A DNA stretch of 46,052 nt from an uncultured Selenomonadaceae bacterium (GCA_905234395.1 CAJOHG010000041.1:1-46052); one strand, 5' to 3'. Positions 23,951-32,319 are shown, numbered from the stretch's first letter. Program-made: numbers and translations. Notes: generated by a model not told the origin, from the letters alone.

Positions 23951-25186
23951 ATGTTAAGGAAAATTTTCGGCGCAACGTTATTCGCGATTCTGTTCTTGTT
24001 TACGCAAATTTCTCACGCGGCTGACATTGACGCGGCAACGGAGTCGGCAAAAAACATTTCCGCAAAATATTACGCCAACGCCCGCGAAGTCGCTAAAAAA
24101 TTTGTTGAGCTTAGAACTTACAGCGATCACGGCACTCATCACGCGGAACTTGTCGCCGTAAAATCGCGGGAGGCTGCCGACGCCATTGACAAAGCTAATC
24201 GCGGAAATTTGCACTACTCGACGATTGACCGCGTAGAATTGCAAGTTGCGGCGTTCATGCACGATACCGGCATGGACGGCGGACAATTCAAGACTTACAC
24301 TGACGGCAACGCTTTGCGAAAAGATCATTCGCTGAATTCGGCGATTCACGTGCTGGAAAATCGTGCGGCTCTCGAAAGTCTCGGCGTCAACGTCGACTCC
24401 GTTGCGCTTGATTGCATGGGTCACAGCAAAAGTTGTTCGGGTGTTCGCGACTTGACAAGTTGGGAGCAGTGGACTAATTGTTTCAAACGCATTGATGCCG
24501 CCGTTGAACAATACAATCAAAAATTTCCTGCCACGCCGATTTACTTCGACAAATCGCACTGGACGGACGGCGAAACTTTTCATCAACCGTCGGAGCGGAA
24601 CGCTCAATTTCTCGTCAAAATCTACCGTTTCAATCGCGAATCATTGGCTCGTACCGCGTCGACCGTTGCGGTGTTGAGGCTCGGTGATGCAAATCGTGAG
24701 GCGGCTCAATTCCCTTACACACAGACCGGCGACACGATTGAGGTTGATTTTGATTCATACGTCACGCCCGCAAAAGATTGGCACGCTGAAATTTCAAAGG
24801 CGAAAATTTTTACGGTTGACGAATTCGGAACGCGGACTTCACTTTTAACGCAAGGCGTCGACGAAAACGGTTTCGGACGAATGTACATGGCAGGCGAGGG
24901 CAATTTGTCAATGAGCTGCGAATTCAATTCCGCGACGAACAATTTGCGCGAAGTCTTCAAAATTTTGCACGGCGCGAGTTTTCCGTTGTCGACGCAGAAT
25001 TGCATTGAGGAACGGCTCGGCGAATTGGACACGATGAAAAAATTTCCCGTCGAAGCGCATGTTCAGATTGTCGGCGACTATTCCAAACATGAGCGCAAAA
25101 AAATTTCCCGCATTTACGAACGCTATTGCCGCGACGCCGGGCGCAAACATCAATTTCCCGTGACGTTTGAATTTGTTAAGGAGTGA
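23951..25186 (+). CDS. Secreted HD-domain-like protein of unknown function
   Basis: 411 residues from ATG 23951 with AAGGAGG nine bases before. Signal peptide (MLRKIFGATLFAILFLFTQISHA, cut before ADI) predicts export. Residues about 55-110 hold SDHGTHHAELVAVKSREAADAI followed by VAAFMHDTGMDGG, i.e. H...HD and nearby acidic ligands as in HD-domain metal-dependent phosphohydrolases. The rest (for example LRLGDANREAAQF, RKKISRIYERYC) shows no second domain I recognise. HD proteins are usually cytoplasmic, so an exported one is unusual; substrate and role are unknown. It lies between two acetyltransferase paralogues in the liv operon. Confidence 0.72.
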   Translation: MLRKIFGATLFAILFLFTQISHAADIDAATESAKNISAKYYANAREVAKKFVELRTYSDHGTHHAELVAVKSREAADAIDKANRGNLHYSTIDRVELQVAAFMHDTGMDGGQFKTYTDGNALRKDHSLNSAIHVLENRAALESLGVNVDSVALDCMGHSKSCSGVRDLTSWEQWTNCFKRIDAAVEQYNQKFPATPIYFDKSHWTDGETFHQPSERNAQFLVKIYRFNRESLARTASTVAVLRLGDANREAAQFPYTQTGDTIEVDFDSYVTPAKDWHAEISKAKIFTVDEFGTRTSLLTQGVDENGFGRMYMAGEGNLSMSCEFNSATNNLREVFKILHGASFPLSTQNCIEERLGELDTMKKFPVEAHVQIVGDYSKHERKKISRIYERYCRDAGRKHQFPVTFEFVKE

Positions 25187-25191
25187 TTTTT

Positions 25192-26136
25192 ATGGCGCAC
25201 AAAGTTTTGATCTTCGGCACCGATTCTCTCTATCCGAAATTGAAACCTCTCTACGACGCAGAAGTCGAGCGCGGCAATTTAGATATTGTCGCTGTTGTTG
25301 ACGATGTAAAGACGTGGGGGGGGGGTTATGACATTGACGGCTTCGACCTGGCGATTATCTCTTCCAAAGGAGACTTACATCACAGAATGAAACTGCTTGA
25401 GTCTCGGGGCATTCTGCGTGATAAAATAATCGACGGTAGAATTTTTATGATACCAAATTTGGATTTCCCGCGCTTTTTAAAAGAGGGTGTCGCTTACGGA
25501 GTTTTTGAAAACAGGACGGCTTTCCAAGACAAAACGAGCCTTATTTATCCGCGTGTCTACAAATTCAAAAATGCCGACGTGACGTTGAATCTGGGAATCA
25601 AAACCAGGATAAACTCGCGCAAAAATTTCTTGGCTCGCATAGAGACGAACGGCATGAACAAAAATAATATCATAACTTTCGGAAGTTGGTGTTCGGTTTC
25701 TTGGGGTTGTCTTTTTCAAATCGGATTGAACGGCTCGCATAACCTTAATGCTTTCACTACTTACGGACACACCAAATTTGATTGGAAAGTTCCGTATAAA
25801 TTTCGTCCGCCTCTTGGACAATGTAAGATTCTAATCGGCAATGACGTTTGGATAGGTCGAGGTTGCACTTTGAAGTGTTCGGATACCACCAAACCGCTCG
25901 TTATCGGTGACGGTGCGGTTATCGCCTCGGACAGCGTCGTCGTTAAAAATGTTCCGCCCTATGCCATTGTCGGCGGCAACCCTGCTAAAATTATAAAATA
26001 TCGTTTCGAGCCGCACGTTATCGACGCGCTGCTTAGAATCAAATGGTGGGATTGGGATATCGACAAAATCCACGACAACTTCCAATACTTCAACGACATA
26101 GAAAAATTCATTGCTCTGCATGACCATCGCGATTAA
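25192..26136 (+). CDS. Hexapeptide-repeat O-acetyltransferase (paralogue 2) with a poly-G tract
   Basis: 314 residues from ATG 25192, with AAGGAGTG eight bases before. N-terminal Rossmann-like domain (KVLIFGTDSLYPKLKPLYDAEVERG), then the beta-helix with FGSWCSVSWGCLFQIG, GNDVWIGRGCTLKC and DGAVIASDSVVVKNVPPYAIVGGNPAKII, as in CatB-like acetyltransferases. The tract 25316-25325 is ten G (KTW-GGG-YD); it replaces the residues between strand 2 and the DLAIISS strand found in the other paralogues. A slip of one or two bases would end the protein after about 45 residues, so acetylation by this enzyme is likely switchable. The neighbouring paralogues have no such tract. Confidence 0.82.
   Translation: MAHKVLIFGTDSLYPKLKPLYDAEVERGNLDIVAVVDDVKTWGGGYDIDGFDLAIISSKGDLHHRMKLLESRGILRDKIIDGRIFMIPNLDFPRFLKEGVAYGVFENRTAFQDKTSLIYPRVYKFKNADVTLNLGIKTRINSRKNFLARIETNGMNKNNIITFGSWCSVSWGCLFQIGLNGSHNLNAFTTYGHTKFDWKVPYKFRPPLGQCKILIGNDVWIGRGCTLKCSDTTKPLVIGDGAVIASDSVVVKNVPPYAIVGGNPAKIIKYRFEPHVIDALLRIKWWDWDIDKIHDNFQYFNDIEKFIALHDHRD
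25316..25325 (+). repeat. Ten-base poly-G tract inside the acetyltransferase gene
   Basis: G10 encoding the end of Trp and three Gly near residue 43. Same length as the tract in the GT9-like gene at 18298; both are in frame here. Confidence 0.9.
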
Positions 26137-26148
26137 GGAGGTGAAATT

Positions 26149-27090
26149 TTGGCATATAAAACTTTGCTCTTCGGTACCGACGACCTTTATGATACACTCA
26201 AGCCGCTCTATTACAAAGAAGTTAAGCGCGGCAATTTGGACATCATCGCGATTGCCGAACTTAAAGGCGAAGAAATTAAGTTCGTTTACGCTGACGGCAG
26301 CCGGGAAAATGAACTTGAAGACATTTCAATTTTTGATCTGGCGATTATCTCTTCAAACAACAAATTTTATAATCGAATGGAAAAGCTTGAAAAAAGAGGT
26401 TTACCGCGCGAAAAAATCATTGACGGCAGAGTTTTTCAAGTGCCCAATCTGGATTTCGCACGTCTGCTTGAGGAAGGCATTGCTTACGGCGTCTTTAAAA
26501 GAAAATCATTTACAGCCGACGCTCACCCGATTTATCCGCAAAGCTACGAATTCAAAGGCGGCAATTTAACTTTGTCGCTCGGCATGAAAAGTTCCATTCT
26601 CGGCGGCACCATTGAAGGCAGGAGCGGCGAAGTTTCTTTTGGAAAATTTTGTTCAATCGGCGTTAATACAACCTTTGAACTCGGTCGCAACTACACTCAA
26701 AATTATCACAACATAGCCACATATTCCCTTTCGCGTCTCGATTGGAAGCCGCCCAAAAGTTTTTTGCCGCCGGAAGGAACGTGCAAGATTTTATTCGGCA
26801 ATGATGTCTTGAGCGGAAGCGGTTGTTTTTTTAAGTGCACCAACATTAACAAGCCGCTGATCATCGGTGACGGAGCCGTCATTGCCACGAACAGCGTCGT
26901 CGTGAAAAACGTCCCGCCTTATGCCGTTGTCGGCGGCAATCCCGCGCAGATTATCAAATATCGTTTTGAACCCGAAGATATTGAATCGTTGCTAAGAATC
27001 AAATGGTGGGATTGGAGCCTCGACAAAATTCACGAGAACTTTACGTTTTTCAACAGAATAGAAAGATTCGTCGCTCTGCATGACGAGTAA
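26149..27090 (+). CDS. Hexapeptide-repeat O-acetyltransferase (paralogue 3)
   Basis: 313 residues from TTG 26149, preceded by AAGGAGG. Closest to paralogue 1 in the N-terminal domain (KTLLFGTDDLYDTLKPLYYKEVKRG; DLAIISSNNKFYNRMEKLE) and in the helix (FCSIGVNTTFELGRNYTQNYHNI; NDVLSGSGCFFKC; DGAVIATNSVVVKNVPPYAVVGGNPAQI). The conserved His of the CatB-type active site may be in NYHNI. The function should be sugar O-acetylation. It is followed by livF after a 13-base gap. The three copies with intact start signals argue for recent tandem gene duplication within the operon. Confidence 0.82.
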   Translation: MAYKTLLFGTDDLYDTLKPLYYKEVKRGNLDIIAIAELKGEEIKFVYADGSRENELEDISIFDLAIISSNNKFYNRMEKLEKRGLPREKIIDGRVFQVPNLDFARLLEEGIAYGVFKRKSFTADAHPIYPQSYEFKGGNLTLSLGMKSSILGGTIEGRSGEVSFGKFCSIGVNTTFELGRNYTQNYHNIATYSLSRLDWKPPKSFLPPEGTCKILFGNDVLSGSGCFFKCTNINKPLIIGDGAVIATNSVVVKNVPPYAVVGGNPAQIIKYRFEPEDIESLLRIKWWDWSLDKIHENFTFFNRIERFVALHDE

Positions 27091-27103
27091 AGGAGTTTTG
27101 CTT

Positions 27104-27814
27104 ATGGCAATGCTTGAAATCAAAGACATCAACGTTTATTACGGCGCGATTCACGCGATAAAAGGCATAAGTCTTTCCGTCGACGAAGGTGAAATTGTCA
27201 CGTTGATTGGTGCGAACGGTGCGGGCAAATCGACGACGCTAAGGACAATATCGGGACTGCTCAAACCTAAAACCGGCGCGATAAATTTTCTCGGCAACAA
27301 CATCGCGGGAATGCCGGCGCATAAAATTGTTCGCGAAGGAATATCGCAAGTGCCCGAAGGTCGGAAAATTTTCGCGGAGATGACCGTGCTGGAAAATTTG
27401 GAGCTCGGAGCCTTTACACGCTCGGACAAGGACGGAATTCAAGCCGATATGAAAATGGTCTTCGGACGTTTCCCGCGATTGGAAGAACGCAAATTGCAAC
27501 TGGCGGGAACTTTGTCGGGCGGCGAACAGCAAATGTTGGCAATGGGACGCGCGTTGATGAGTCGCCCGAAACTTTTGCTGATGGACGAACCGAGCATGGG
27601 ACTTGCACCGCTTTTGATTCGCGAAATTTTTAACATCATCGTCGACATCAACAAGACGGGCACGACGATTTTGCTCGTCGAACAAAATGCAAATATGGCT
27701 CTGTCCGTTGCAAATCGCGCTTACGTTTTGGAGACCGGACGCATCACAATCAGCGGCGACGCCAAAGAACTTGCCGCAAGTGAAGACATTCGCAAAGCTT
27801 ATCTCGGAGGATAG
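27104..27814 (+). CDS. livF: Branched-chain amino acid ABC transporter ATP-binding protein LivF
   Basis: 236 residues from ATG 27104 (AAAGGAG seven bases before; the longer frame to 27080 overlaps the previous gene). Walker A GANGAGKST, LivF-type Q loop SQVPEGRKIF, signature LSGGEQQMLAMGRALM, Walker B LLLMDEPSMGLAP and switch VEQNANMAL. Second ATPase of the LivFGHM importer. Last gene of the liv operon; it is separated from livG by the acetyltransferases and the HD protein, which is not the usual arrangement. Confidence 0.95.
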   Translation: MAMLEIKDINVYYGAIHAIKGISLSVDEGEIVTLIGANGAGKSTTLRTISGLLKPKTGAINFLGNNIAGMPAHKIVREGISQVPEGRKIFAEMTVLENLELGAFTRSDKDGIQADMKMVFGRFPRLEERKLQLAGTLSGGEQQMLAMGRALMSRPKLLLMDEPSMGLAPLLIREIFNIIVDINKTGTTILLVEQNANMALSVANRAYVLETGRITISGDAKELAASEDIRKAYLGG

Positions 27815-27821
27815 TTCAGTG

Positions 27822-27850
27822 TGGAGTTTGGAGTTAGGAGTTAGGAGTTA
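27822..27850 (+). repeat. Heptamer repeat GGAGTTA (four units) in front of the esterase gene
   Basis: GGAGTTT followed by three GGAGTTA units, ending three bases before ATG 27853. Each unit contains a GGAG core, so the array offers several overlapping ribosome sites; unit number could tune translation. Confidence 0.7.
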
Positions 27851-27852
27851 AA

Positions 27853-28746
27853 ATGTTTGAAAGCAAAATTTTAAACGTGACGATTCGCAAGCCGAAAATT
27901 CATTTCGTGCCCGATGTCGTCTATTCGCAGGTGCCGACGTTTGAAAAGCCGATTCAGCCGTTGCAAATGGACTTGCTCATTCCGCAGGCGTCGAAAAAAT
28001 TGCCGGCAGTGATTTTCGTGACAGGCGGCGGATTTATGTCGGCAAATCGTGCGCGGATGCCGCAACTTAGAATGTTCCTTGCCGAAAGAAATTTCGTCGT
28101 CGCGAGCATAAATTATCGCACGGTGCCAAATTCGCGTTTCCCGCAACCGATTGAGGACGTGAAGTCGGCGATTCGTTTCATCAAAGCCAACGCTCAAAAG
28201 TTCAACGTCGACGCGGAAAAAGTTTTCGTTATCGGCGACAGTGCCGGCGGATATTTGACGGCGTTTGCGGCAGTCACGAACGGCGATAAAATTTTCAACG
28301 TCGGAGAAAATCTTGACGTGTCCAGCGAAATTGCGGCGGCTGTCGATTTGTACGGCATTTCCGATTTGACAAAGATCGCCGATGATTTTTCTGACGACGT
28401 TCAATCGCTGTACAATTCGGCGGGAAGTGTCACTGCGCTTTTCGTAAACGGCGTGCCTGCATTCGGCGGCGTCGACGGCGGAATCAAAGCTCATCCACTC
28501 GCGGCGGAAAGAGCCAATCCAATCAATTACATCACGAAAAATTCTGCGCCGATGCTTTTAATGCACGGAACTGCCGATAACGTCGTTTCTCCCGCGCAGA
28601 CCGATTTGCTGTTCCAAGCGTTGAAAAATCGCGGCGTGGAAGCTGAACGTTATCTTATTCCGAACGCGAATCATGCCGACGAATATTGGCAGCAAGATGA
28701 AGTTTTGGAACTTATCGCGGACTTTTTAACGCGCCACTTGAGTTGA
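27853..28746 (+). CDS. Alpha/beta-hydrolase esterase, BD-FAE/acetylxylan type
   Basis: 297 residues. Oxyanion region VTGGGFMSANRARMPQL, nucleophile elbow GDSAGGYLTAF (Ser about residue 128), Asp in MLLMHGTADNVVSP and His in PNANHADEYW. This layout is that of the small-esterase and feruloyl/acetyl-esterase family that removes ester groups from sugars. No signal peptide is seen, so it is cytoplasmic or released in another way. Lying just behind the sugar O-acetyltransferases, it may act on acetylated saccharides, but that is inference from position. Its ribosome site is made by the GGAGTTA repeat. Confidence 0.85.
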   Translation: MFESKILNVTIRKPKIHFVPDVVYSQVPTFEKPIQPLQMDLLIPQASKKLPAVIFVTGGGFMSANRARMPQLRMFLAERNFVVASINYRTVPNSRFPQPIEDVKSAIRFIKANAQKFNVDAEKVFVIGDSAGGYLTAFAAVTNGDKIFNVGENLDVSSEIAAAVDLYGISDLTKIADDFSDDVQSLYNSAGSVTALFVNGVPAFGGVDGGIKAHPLAAERANPINYITKNSAPMLLMHGTADNVVSPAQTDLLFQALKNRGVEAERYLIPNANHADEYWQQDEVLELIADFLTRHLS

Positions 28747-28758
28747 GGAGGTTTTGAA

Positions 28759-29106
28759 ATGGCTGATTGTATTTTCTGCAAAATCGCGGCGGGCGAAGTT
28801 CCTGCGCAAAAAATTTACGAGGACGATACCGTTATCGCCTTCAAGGATTTGTCGCCGAAAGCTCCGATTCACGTTTTGATTGTCCCGAAGAAACACATTC
28901 AGAGCGTCGCGCATTTCCAGGCGGAAGACAAGGAACTTGCCGCGCACATTTTTGTTGACGTTGTGCCGAAACTCGCGACTGAACTCGGCGTTGCGGACGG
29001 CGGTTTTCGTATCGTGATGAACACGGGCGTCGACGGCGGACAAACTGTCAATCATTTGCATGTACACTTACTCGGCGGCAGAAAAATGACTTGGCCGCCC
29101 GGTTGA
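28759..29106 (+). CDS. hinT: HIT-family purine nucleoside phosphoramidase HinT
   Basis: 115 residues, standard length. CIFCKIAAGEVPAQKIYEDD at the start and the catalytic triad motif HLHVHLLGGR (HxHxH) near residue 99. The protein hydrolyses nucleoside phosphoramidates and binds nucleotides in the cytoplasm; it is nearly universal. GGAGG lies nine bases before the ATG. It is three bases from cobK, which suggests co-transcription without functional link. Confidence 0.95.
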   Translation: MADCIFCKIAAGEVPAQKIYEDDTVIAFKDLSPKAPIHVLIVPKKHIQSVAHFQAEDKELAAHIFVDVVPKLATELGVADGGFRIVMNTGVDGGQTVNHLHVHLLGGRKMTWPPG

Positions 29107-29109
29107 ATC

Positions 29110-29871
29110 ATGGACAAAAAAATTTTTCTTATCGCGGGCACGGAAGACGGTCGCGAACTTGCCGACTTTCTTCAACGACGCGGCTTTGAAGTGACTGCTT
29201 CCGTTGTCAGCGATTACGGACGAAAACTTTTGGAAACTTGCGCGGGCATAAAAATCAACGACAAGCCGCTTGACCGTGACGAACTCGAAAAAATTTTGTG
29301 CGCAGAAAATTTTGATTGTCTCGTCGACGCCAGCCATCCTTACGCGAAAAATATTTCCGCCAATGCGATTGACGCCGCAAAGTCCGCGCAGATTGTCTAC
29401 GTGCGCTACGAACGTGCTCAAATCGCGCCGACTTACGAAAAAATTTTTTACGTCGACAGCTGCGAAGAGGCGGCAATCAAAGCGTCCGAACTCGGCAAAA
29501 ATATTTTTCTCACGACCGGCAGCCGCAACTTAAAAATTTTCGTCGACTTGCTCAAAGGTTGCAACTTAACCGCCAGAGTTTTGCCGACCGCCGAAGTTTT
29601 GACCTTGTGCGAAAGTTTGGGATTGTCGCCGAAACAAATCGTCGCAATGCAAGGCTCGTTCTCCGTCGCGTTGAACGTTGAGCTGTTTAAACATGCAAAC
29701 GCTGAAGTTATCGTCACGAAAGACGGCGGACAAATCGGCGGCACCGATACAAAAATTTCGGCGGCAGAAATTTTAAATTTGCCCGTCGTGATGATTCGTC
29801 GCCCGAAAATTTTTTATCCGAATCTCGCCGCAACCTTCGACGATGTGCTGAAATTTTTAAGGAACAAATGA
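29110..29871 (+). CDS. cobK: Precorrin-6A reductase CobK/CbiJ
   Basis: 253 residues. Family start IFLIAGTEDGRELADFLQRRGFEVTASVVSDYG, core LVDASHPYAKNISANAIDAA, the ERAQIAPTY loop and the C-terminal VIVTKDGGQIGGTDTKISAAEILNLPVVMIRRPK. It uses NADPH to reduce precorrin-6A in the corrin ring pathway to vitamin B12. Other pathway members in the window are cobH/cbiC (37463) and cbiA (38927), so the B12 genes are dispersed in this genome. A folE2 gene follows after 15 bases. Confidence 0.92.
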   Translation: MDKKIFLIAGTEDGRELADFLQRRGFEVTASVVSDYGRKLLETCAGIKINDKPLDRDELEKILCAENFDCLVDASHPYAKNISANAIDAAKSAQIVYVRYERAQIAPTYEKIFYVDSCEEAAIKASELGKNIFLTTGSRNLKIFVDLLKGCNLTARVLPTAEVLTLCESLGLSPKQIVAMQGSFSVALNVELFKHANAEVIVTKDGGQIGGTDTKISAAEILNLPVVMIRRPKIFYPNLAATFDDVLKFLRNK

Positions 29872-29886
29872 AAGCAGGTGAAGCCT

Positions 29887-30681
29887 ATGATTGACGTACA
29901 AAATCAGCCGGACGCACGCGGCATCAAAATACAACGGACAGGCGTCACAAAAGTACACCTGCCATTTTTTATTGCGGACGCGGGCAAAGTTCAACAAGTC
30001 GCGGCGCAAATTCGATTCACCGTGGCACTCGCCGAAAATCTGCGCGGGACACACATGAGCCGCCTCGCAGAAATATTGACGGATTGGACGGAGCGAACAT
30101 TGACAATCCCCGACGTGGAAAAAATTTTGCTCGACGCGCTGGAAAAACTTTCGACAGACTTCGCGGCAATTTCAATCGCGTTTAAATTCTTCGTGAAAAA
30201 ATTTTCGCCGGTCTCGAACAAAACATCACTTTCCGCCGTCGATTGCGAATGGATTGGCGAATTGACTTGCGGCAGTCGCATGAAGTTCACGTTGGGCTTG
30301 ACGGTGCCGTTCACGTCGCTTTGTCCGTGCAGCAAAGAAATTTCGGACTTCGGCGCGCACAATCAGCGATCAATTTGCCGCGTGAAGTTGACTTTTGCCG
30401 ACGCCGATAAACTTGCCGACGTGTCGACAGAAAATTTTGTGCGATTAATCGAGGCGCAAGGATCTGCAGAAATTTTTCCGTTGCTCAAACGAGAGGACGA
30501 GAAATTTGTCACCGAAGCCGCTTATCAAAATCCAAAATTCGTCGAGGATATTTTGCGCGACATCGTGACGGCATTGCGGCGCGTGGAAAATTTATCGTCG
30601 TTTGCTGTCGAGTGCGAGAACTTTGAATCAATTCACAATCACAACGCCTTTGCAGGTCACGAGGAATTTTTTTCGCCATAA
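29887..30681 (+). CDS. folE2: GTP cyclohydrolase FolE2 (type IB)
   Basis: 264 residues from ATG 29887, with CAGGTGA upstream; GTG 29878 is also in frame. The family signature VPFTSLCPCSKEISDFGAHNQRS contains the catalytic Cys and metal ligands, with MKFTLGLTV before it and the C-terminal FESIHNHNAFA that supplies His. It makes dihydroneopterin triphosphate from GTP, the first step to folate and queuosine, and works with metals other than Zn. A bidirectional terminator follows. Confidence 0.93.
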   Translation: MIDVQNQPDARGIKIQRTGVTKVHLPFFIADAGKVQQVAAQIRFTVALAENLRGTHMSRLAEILTDWTERTLTIPDVEKILLDALEKLSTDFAAISIAFKFFVKKFSPVSNKTSLSAVDCEWIGELTCGSRMKFTLGLTVPFTSLCPCSKEISDFGAHNQRSICRVKLTFADADKLADVSTENFVRLIEAQGSAEIFPLLKREDEKFVTEAAYQNPKFVEDILRDIVTALRRVENLSSFAVECENFESIHNHNAFAGHEEFFSP

Positions 30682-30687
30682 ACAATA

Positions 30688-30722
30688 AAAAGACTTGTGT
30701 TTTCTCTTACACAAGTCTTTTT
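30688..30722. terminator. Bidirectional rho-independent terminator between folE2 and the amidase gene
   Basis: Perfect 13-bp inverted repeat AAAAGACTTGTGT / ACACAAGTCTTTT with an 8-base loop, flanked by A and T runs. It lies between converging genes and can serve both. Confidence 0.9.
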
Positions 30723-30740
30723 AAATTTTCTCTGATTCTC

Positions 30741-32228
30741 TTAGCCGAAATAATCTTCGATGCCGTCAAGAATGCCTTGCGCGGCTTTTTTTACGCCTTC
30801 ATCAGAGTTTAGGAGTTTCTCTTCGTCCTTATTGGAAATGAAACCGAGTTCAATCAGCGTGGCGGGCATGTCGGTATGTTTGACGACGTAGAAATTGCAA
30901 GGTTGAGTTCCGCGACTGGGCGTGCCGAGTTGTTCAATCAGATTGCGGCGAATGCAGTCGGCAAGCTTCTGTCCTTGACCTGTAGTGCTCTTGCTGTAGT
31001 AATAGCCGGTAGTGCCGCGCGCTTCGGGTCGAGTAAAGCTGTCTGCGTGAATGGAAATGAAAATGTCCGCGCCGATTCGATTGGCGACATCGCAACGTGC
31101 GCCGAGTTCCTCGATGTCGGATGCCGCCGCACCTTTTTCGGAAACAGTTCTGTCGGTGTCGCGGGTCATTACAACTCGTGCGCCTTCTGCCTCCAGCAAA
31201 CGTTGCAATTCCAAAGCGACTTTGAGCGTAACATTTTTCTCCATGACGCCCGTAGGACCAATGGCACCTGAATCGTTGCCGCCGTGTCCGGGGTCAATGA
31301 CAATCGTTTTGCCGCTTAGCGTGGTAACATTACGCAAATCGTTATCCAGCTCTGTAAAAGGTTTGTCGATTTCCTTGTCGTCCTTTTCGGAATCAATCAG
31401 CTCAACATCTTTGATCCTGTCTTTAAGCTTTTCTTTTTCCTTCTTTTCGCGACGTTCTTGTTTTTCCTTTTCCTTACGTTCCTTTTCTAATTCTTTCTCA
31501 CGTTCGCGCTGTTCCTTAAGTTCGCGCTCTTTTTGTTCTTTAAGTTTTTTCTCTCGTTCGCGTTGTTCTTTGAGTTCCTTATCGCGTTGTTCTTTGAGTT
31601 CTTTATCGCGTTGTTCTTTGAGTTCTTTATCGCGTTGTTCTTTGAGTTCCTTGTCGCGTCGTTCTTTGAGTTCTTTATCTCGCTGTTCTTTGAGTTCCTT
31701 GTCGCGTTGTTCTTTAAGTTCACGTTCGCGTTGTTCTTTAAGTTCACGTTCGCGTTGTTCTTTTTGAATGTCGGCTTCGGATTTGTTGAGGTCGGGATTT
31801 TCCTTGAACTCTGCGTTGCCAATGTCAATGACAAATCGATGACCTTTTGTGCCGCCGCTCAAATGAAACGGTCTGATGTCCGCCATGCTCTCGATGACGA
31901 TTCGGACAGTCGACGGGTCAAATTGCGCAATGCGAAGTTTTTTTGCCGCCAAAGATTTAAATTCAATCTCGCGCTGAACGTTCGGACTAAGCCACGCGTT
32001 TTTCAAGTCGATAATCACTCGCGAAGGATTCTCGGCATAAGATTCGGTGAAGTCAACTTTCTTTGTGATGTCAATGACGACGCGAATTGTGCCGGAGCCG
32101 TAGCTGTAACGGACTGCGTTGACCTCGGCAAGATTAGCCTTCCGTTCGTTGAAACTTTGTTCCTGCGCGTGAACGGCTGATGTCGCCGCAAACAAAATGA
32201 GGAGACTCAGCAATATTCGTTTAATCAA
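30741..32228 (-). CDS. N-acetylmuramoyl-L-alanine amidase with AMIN domain and a long charged helix (AmiC-like)
   Basis: 495 residues. Signal peptide MIKRILLSLLILFAATSAVHA; AMIN domain at about 31-138 (VNAVRYSYGSGTIRVVIDITKKVDF ... HRFVIDIGNAEF), which targets septal peptidoglycan in diderms; a highly charged stretch from about 156 to 270; and the amidase_3 domain with VIDPGHGGNDSGAIG, Glu in NVTLKVALELQRLLE, ISIHADS and LIELGFISN as zinc and catalytic positions. It splits stem peptides from glycan during daughter-cell separation. The charged stretch has eight octads (KEQRDKEL type) of the kind that form stable single alpha helices and may act as a spacer. Expressed after the amino-acid permease on the same strand. 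Confidence 0.92.
   Translation of the reverse strand: MIKRILLSLLILFAATSAVHAQEQSFNERKANLAEVNAVRYSYGSGTIRVVIDITKKVDFTESYAENPSRVIIDLKNAWLSPNVQREIEFKSLAAKKLRIAQFDPSTVRIVIESMADIRPFHLSGGTKGHRFVIDIGNAEFKENPDLNKSEADIQKEQRERELKEQRERELKEQRDKELKEQRDKELKERRDKELKEQRDKELKEQRDKELKEQRDKELKEQREREKKLKEQKERELKEQREREKELEKERKEKEKQERREKKEKEKLKDRIKDVELIDSEKDDKEIDKPFTELDNDLRNVTTLSGKTIVIDPGHGGNDSGAIGPTGVMEKNVTLKVALELQRLLEAEGARVVMTRDTDRTVSEKGAAASDIEELGARCDVANRIGADIFISIHADSFTRPEARGTTGYYYSKSTTGQGQKLADCIRRNLIEQLGTPSRGTQPCNFYVVKHTDMPATLIELGFISNKDEEKLLNSDEGVKKAAQGILDGIEDYFG
31572..31763 (-). repeat. 24-bp in-frame tandem repeat encoding eight KEQRDKEL-type octads
   Basis: Units differ at a few positions (KEQRERELs, KERRDKEL, KEQRDKEL). 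Because a unit is 24 bp, recombination changes helix length by eight residues without breaking the frame. The ER/K pattern with alternate charges four apart favours a single alpha helix over a coiled coil. Confidence 0.9.
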
Positions 32229-32245
32229 TCCAAAGCCTCCTCACT

Positions 32246-32319
32246 GAAAGCTTTTAGCTTTGAGCTTTTAGCTTTTAGGAGTTGTCCCTTAAAGCTTAAA
32301 GCTTAAACCTTAAAGCTTA
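32246..32319. repeat. AGCTTTTAG-type short tandem repeat forming a long imperfect hairpin
   Basis: Left arm made of four AGCTTT(T/G)AG units, right arm of four TTAAAGC units, in opposite orientation around GGAGTTGTCCC. It fills the whole gap between the permease and the amidase gene and includes the permease stop. It could act as a weak terminator or mRNA-stability element. Confidence 0.65.

Noticed and set aside
26111..26569. Plus-strand frame starting near the end of acetyltransferase 2
   Set aside because: Out-of-frame reading of acetyltransferase 3; low-complexity composition and no homologous motif.
31051..31767. Long plus-strand open frame rich in Ser and Arg (238 codons)
   Set aside because: It is the complement of the octad repeat in the amidase gene; low complexity and no ribosome site.
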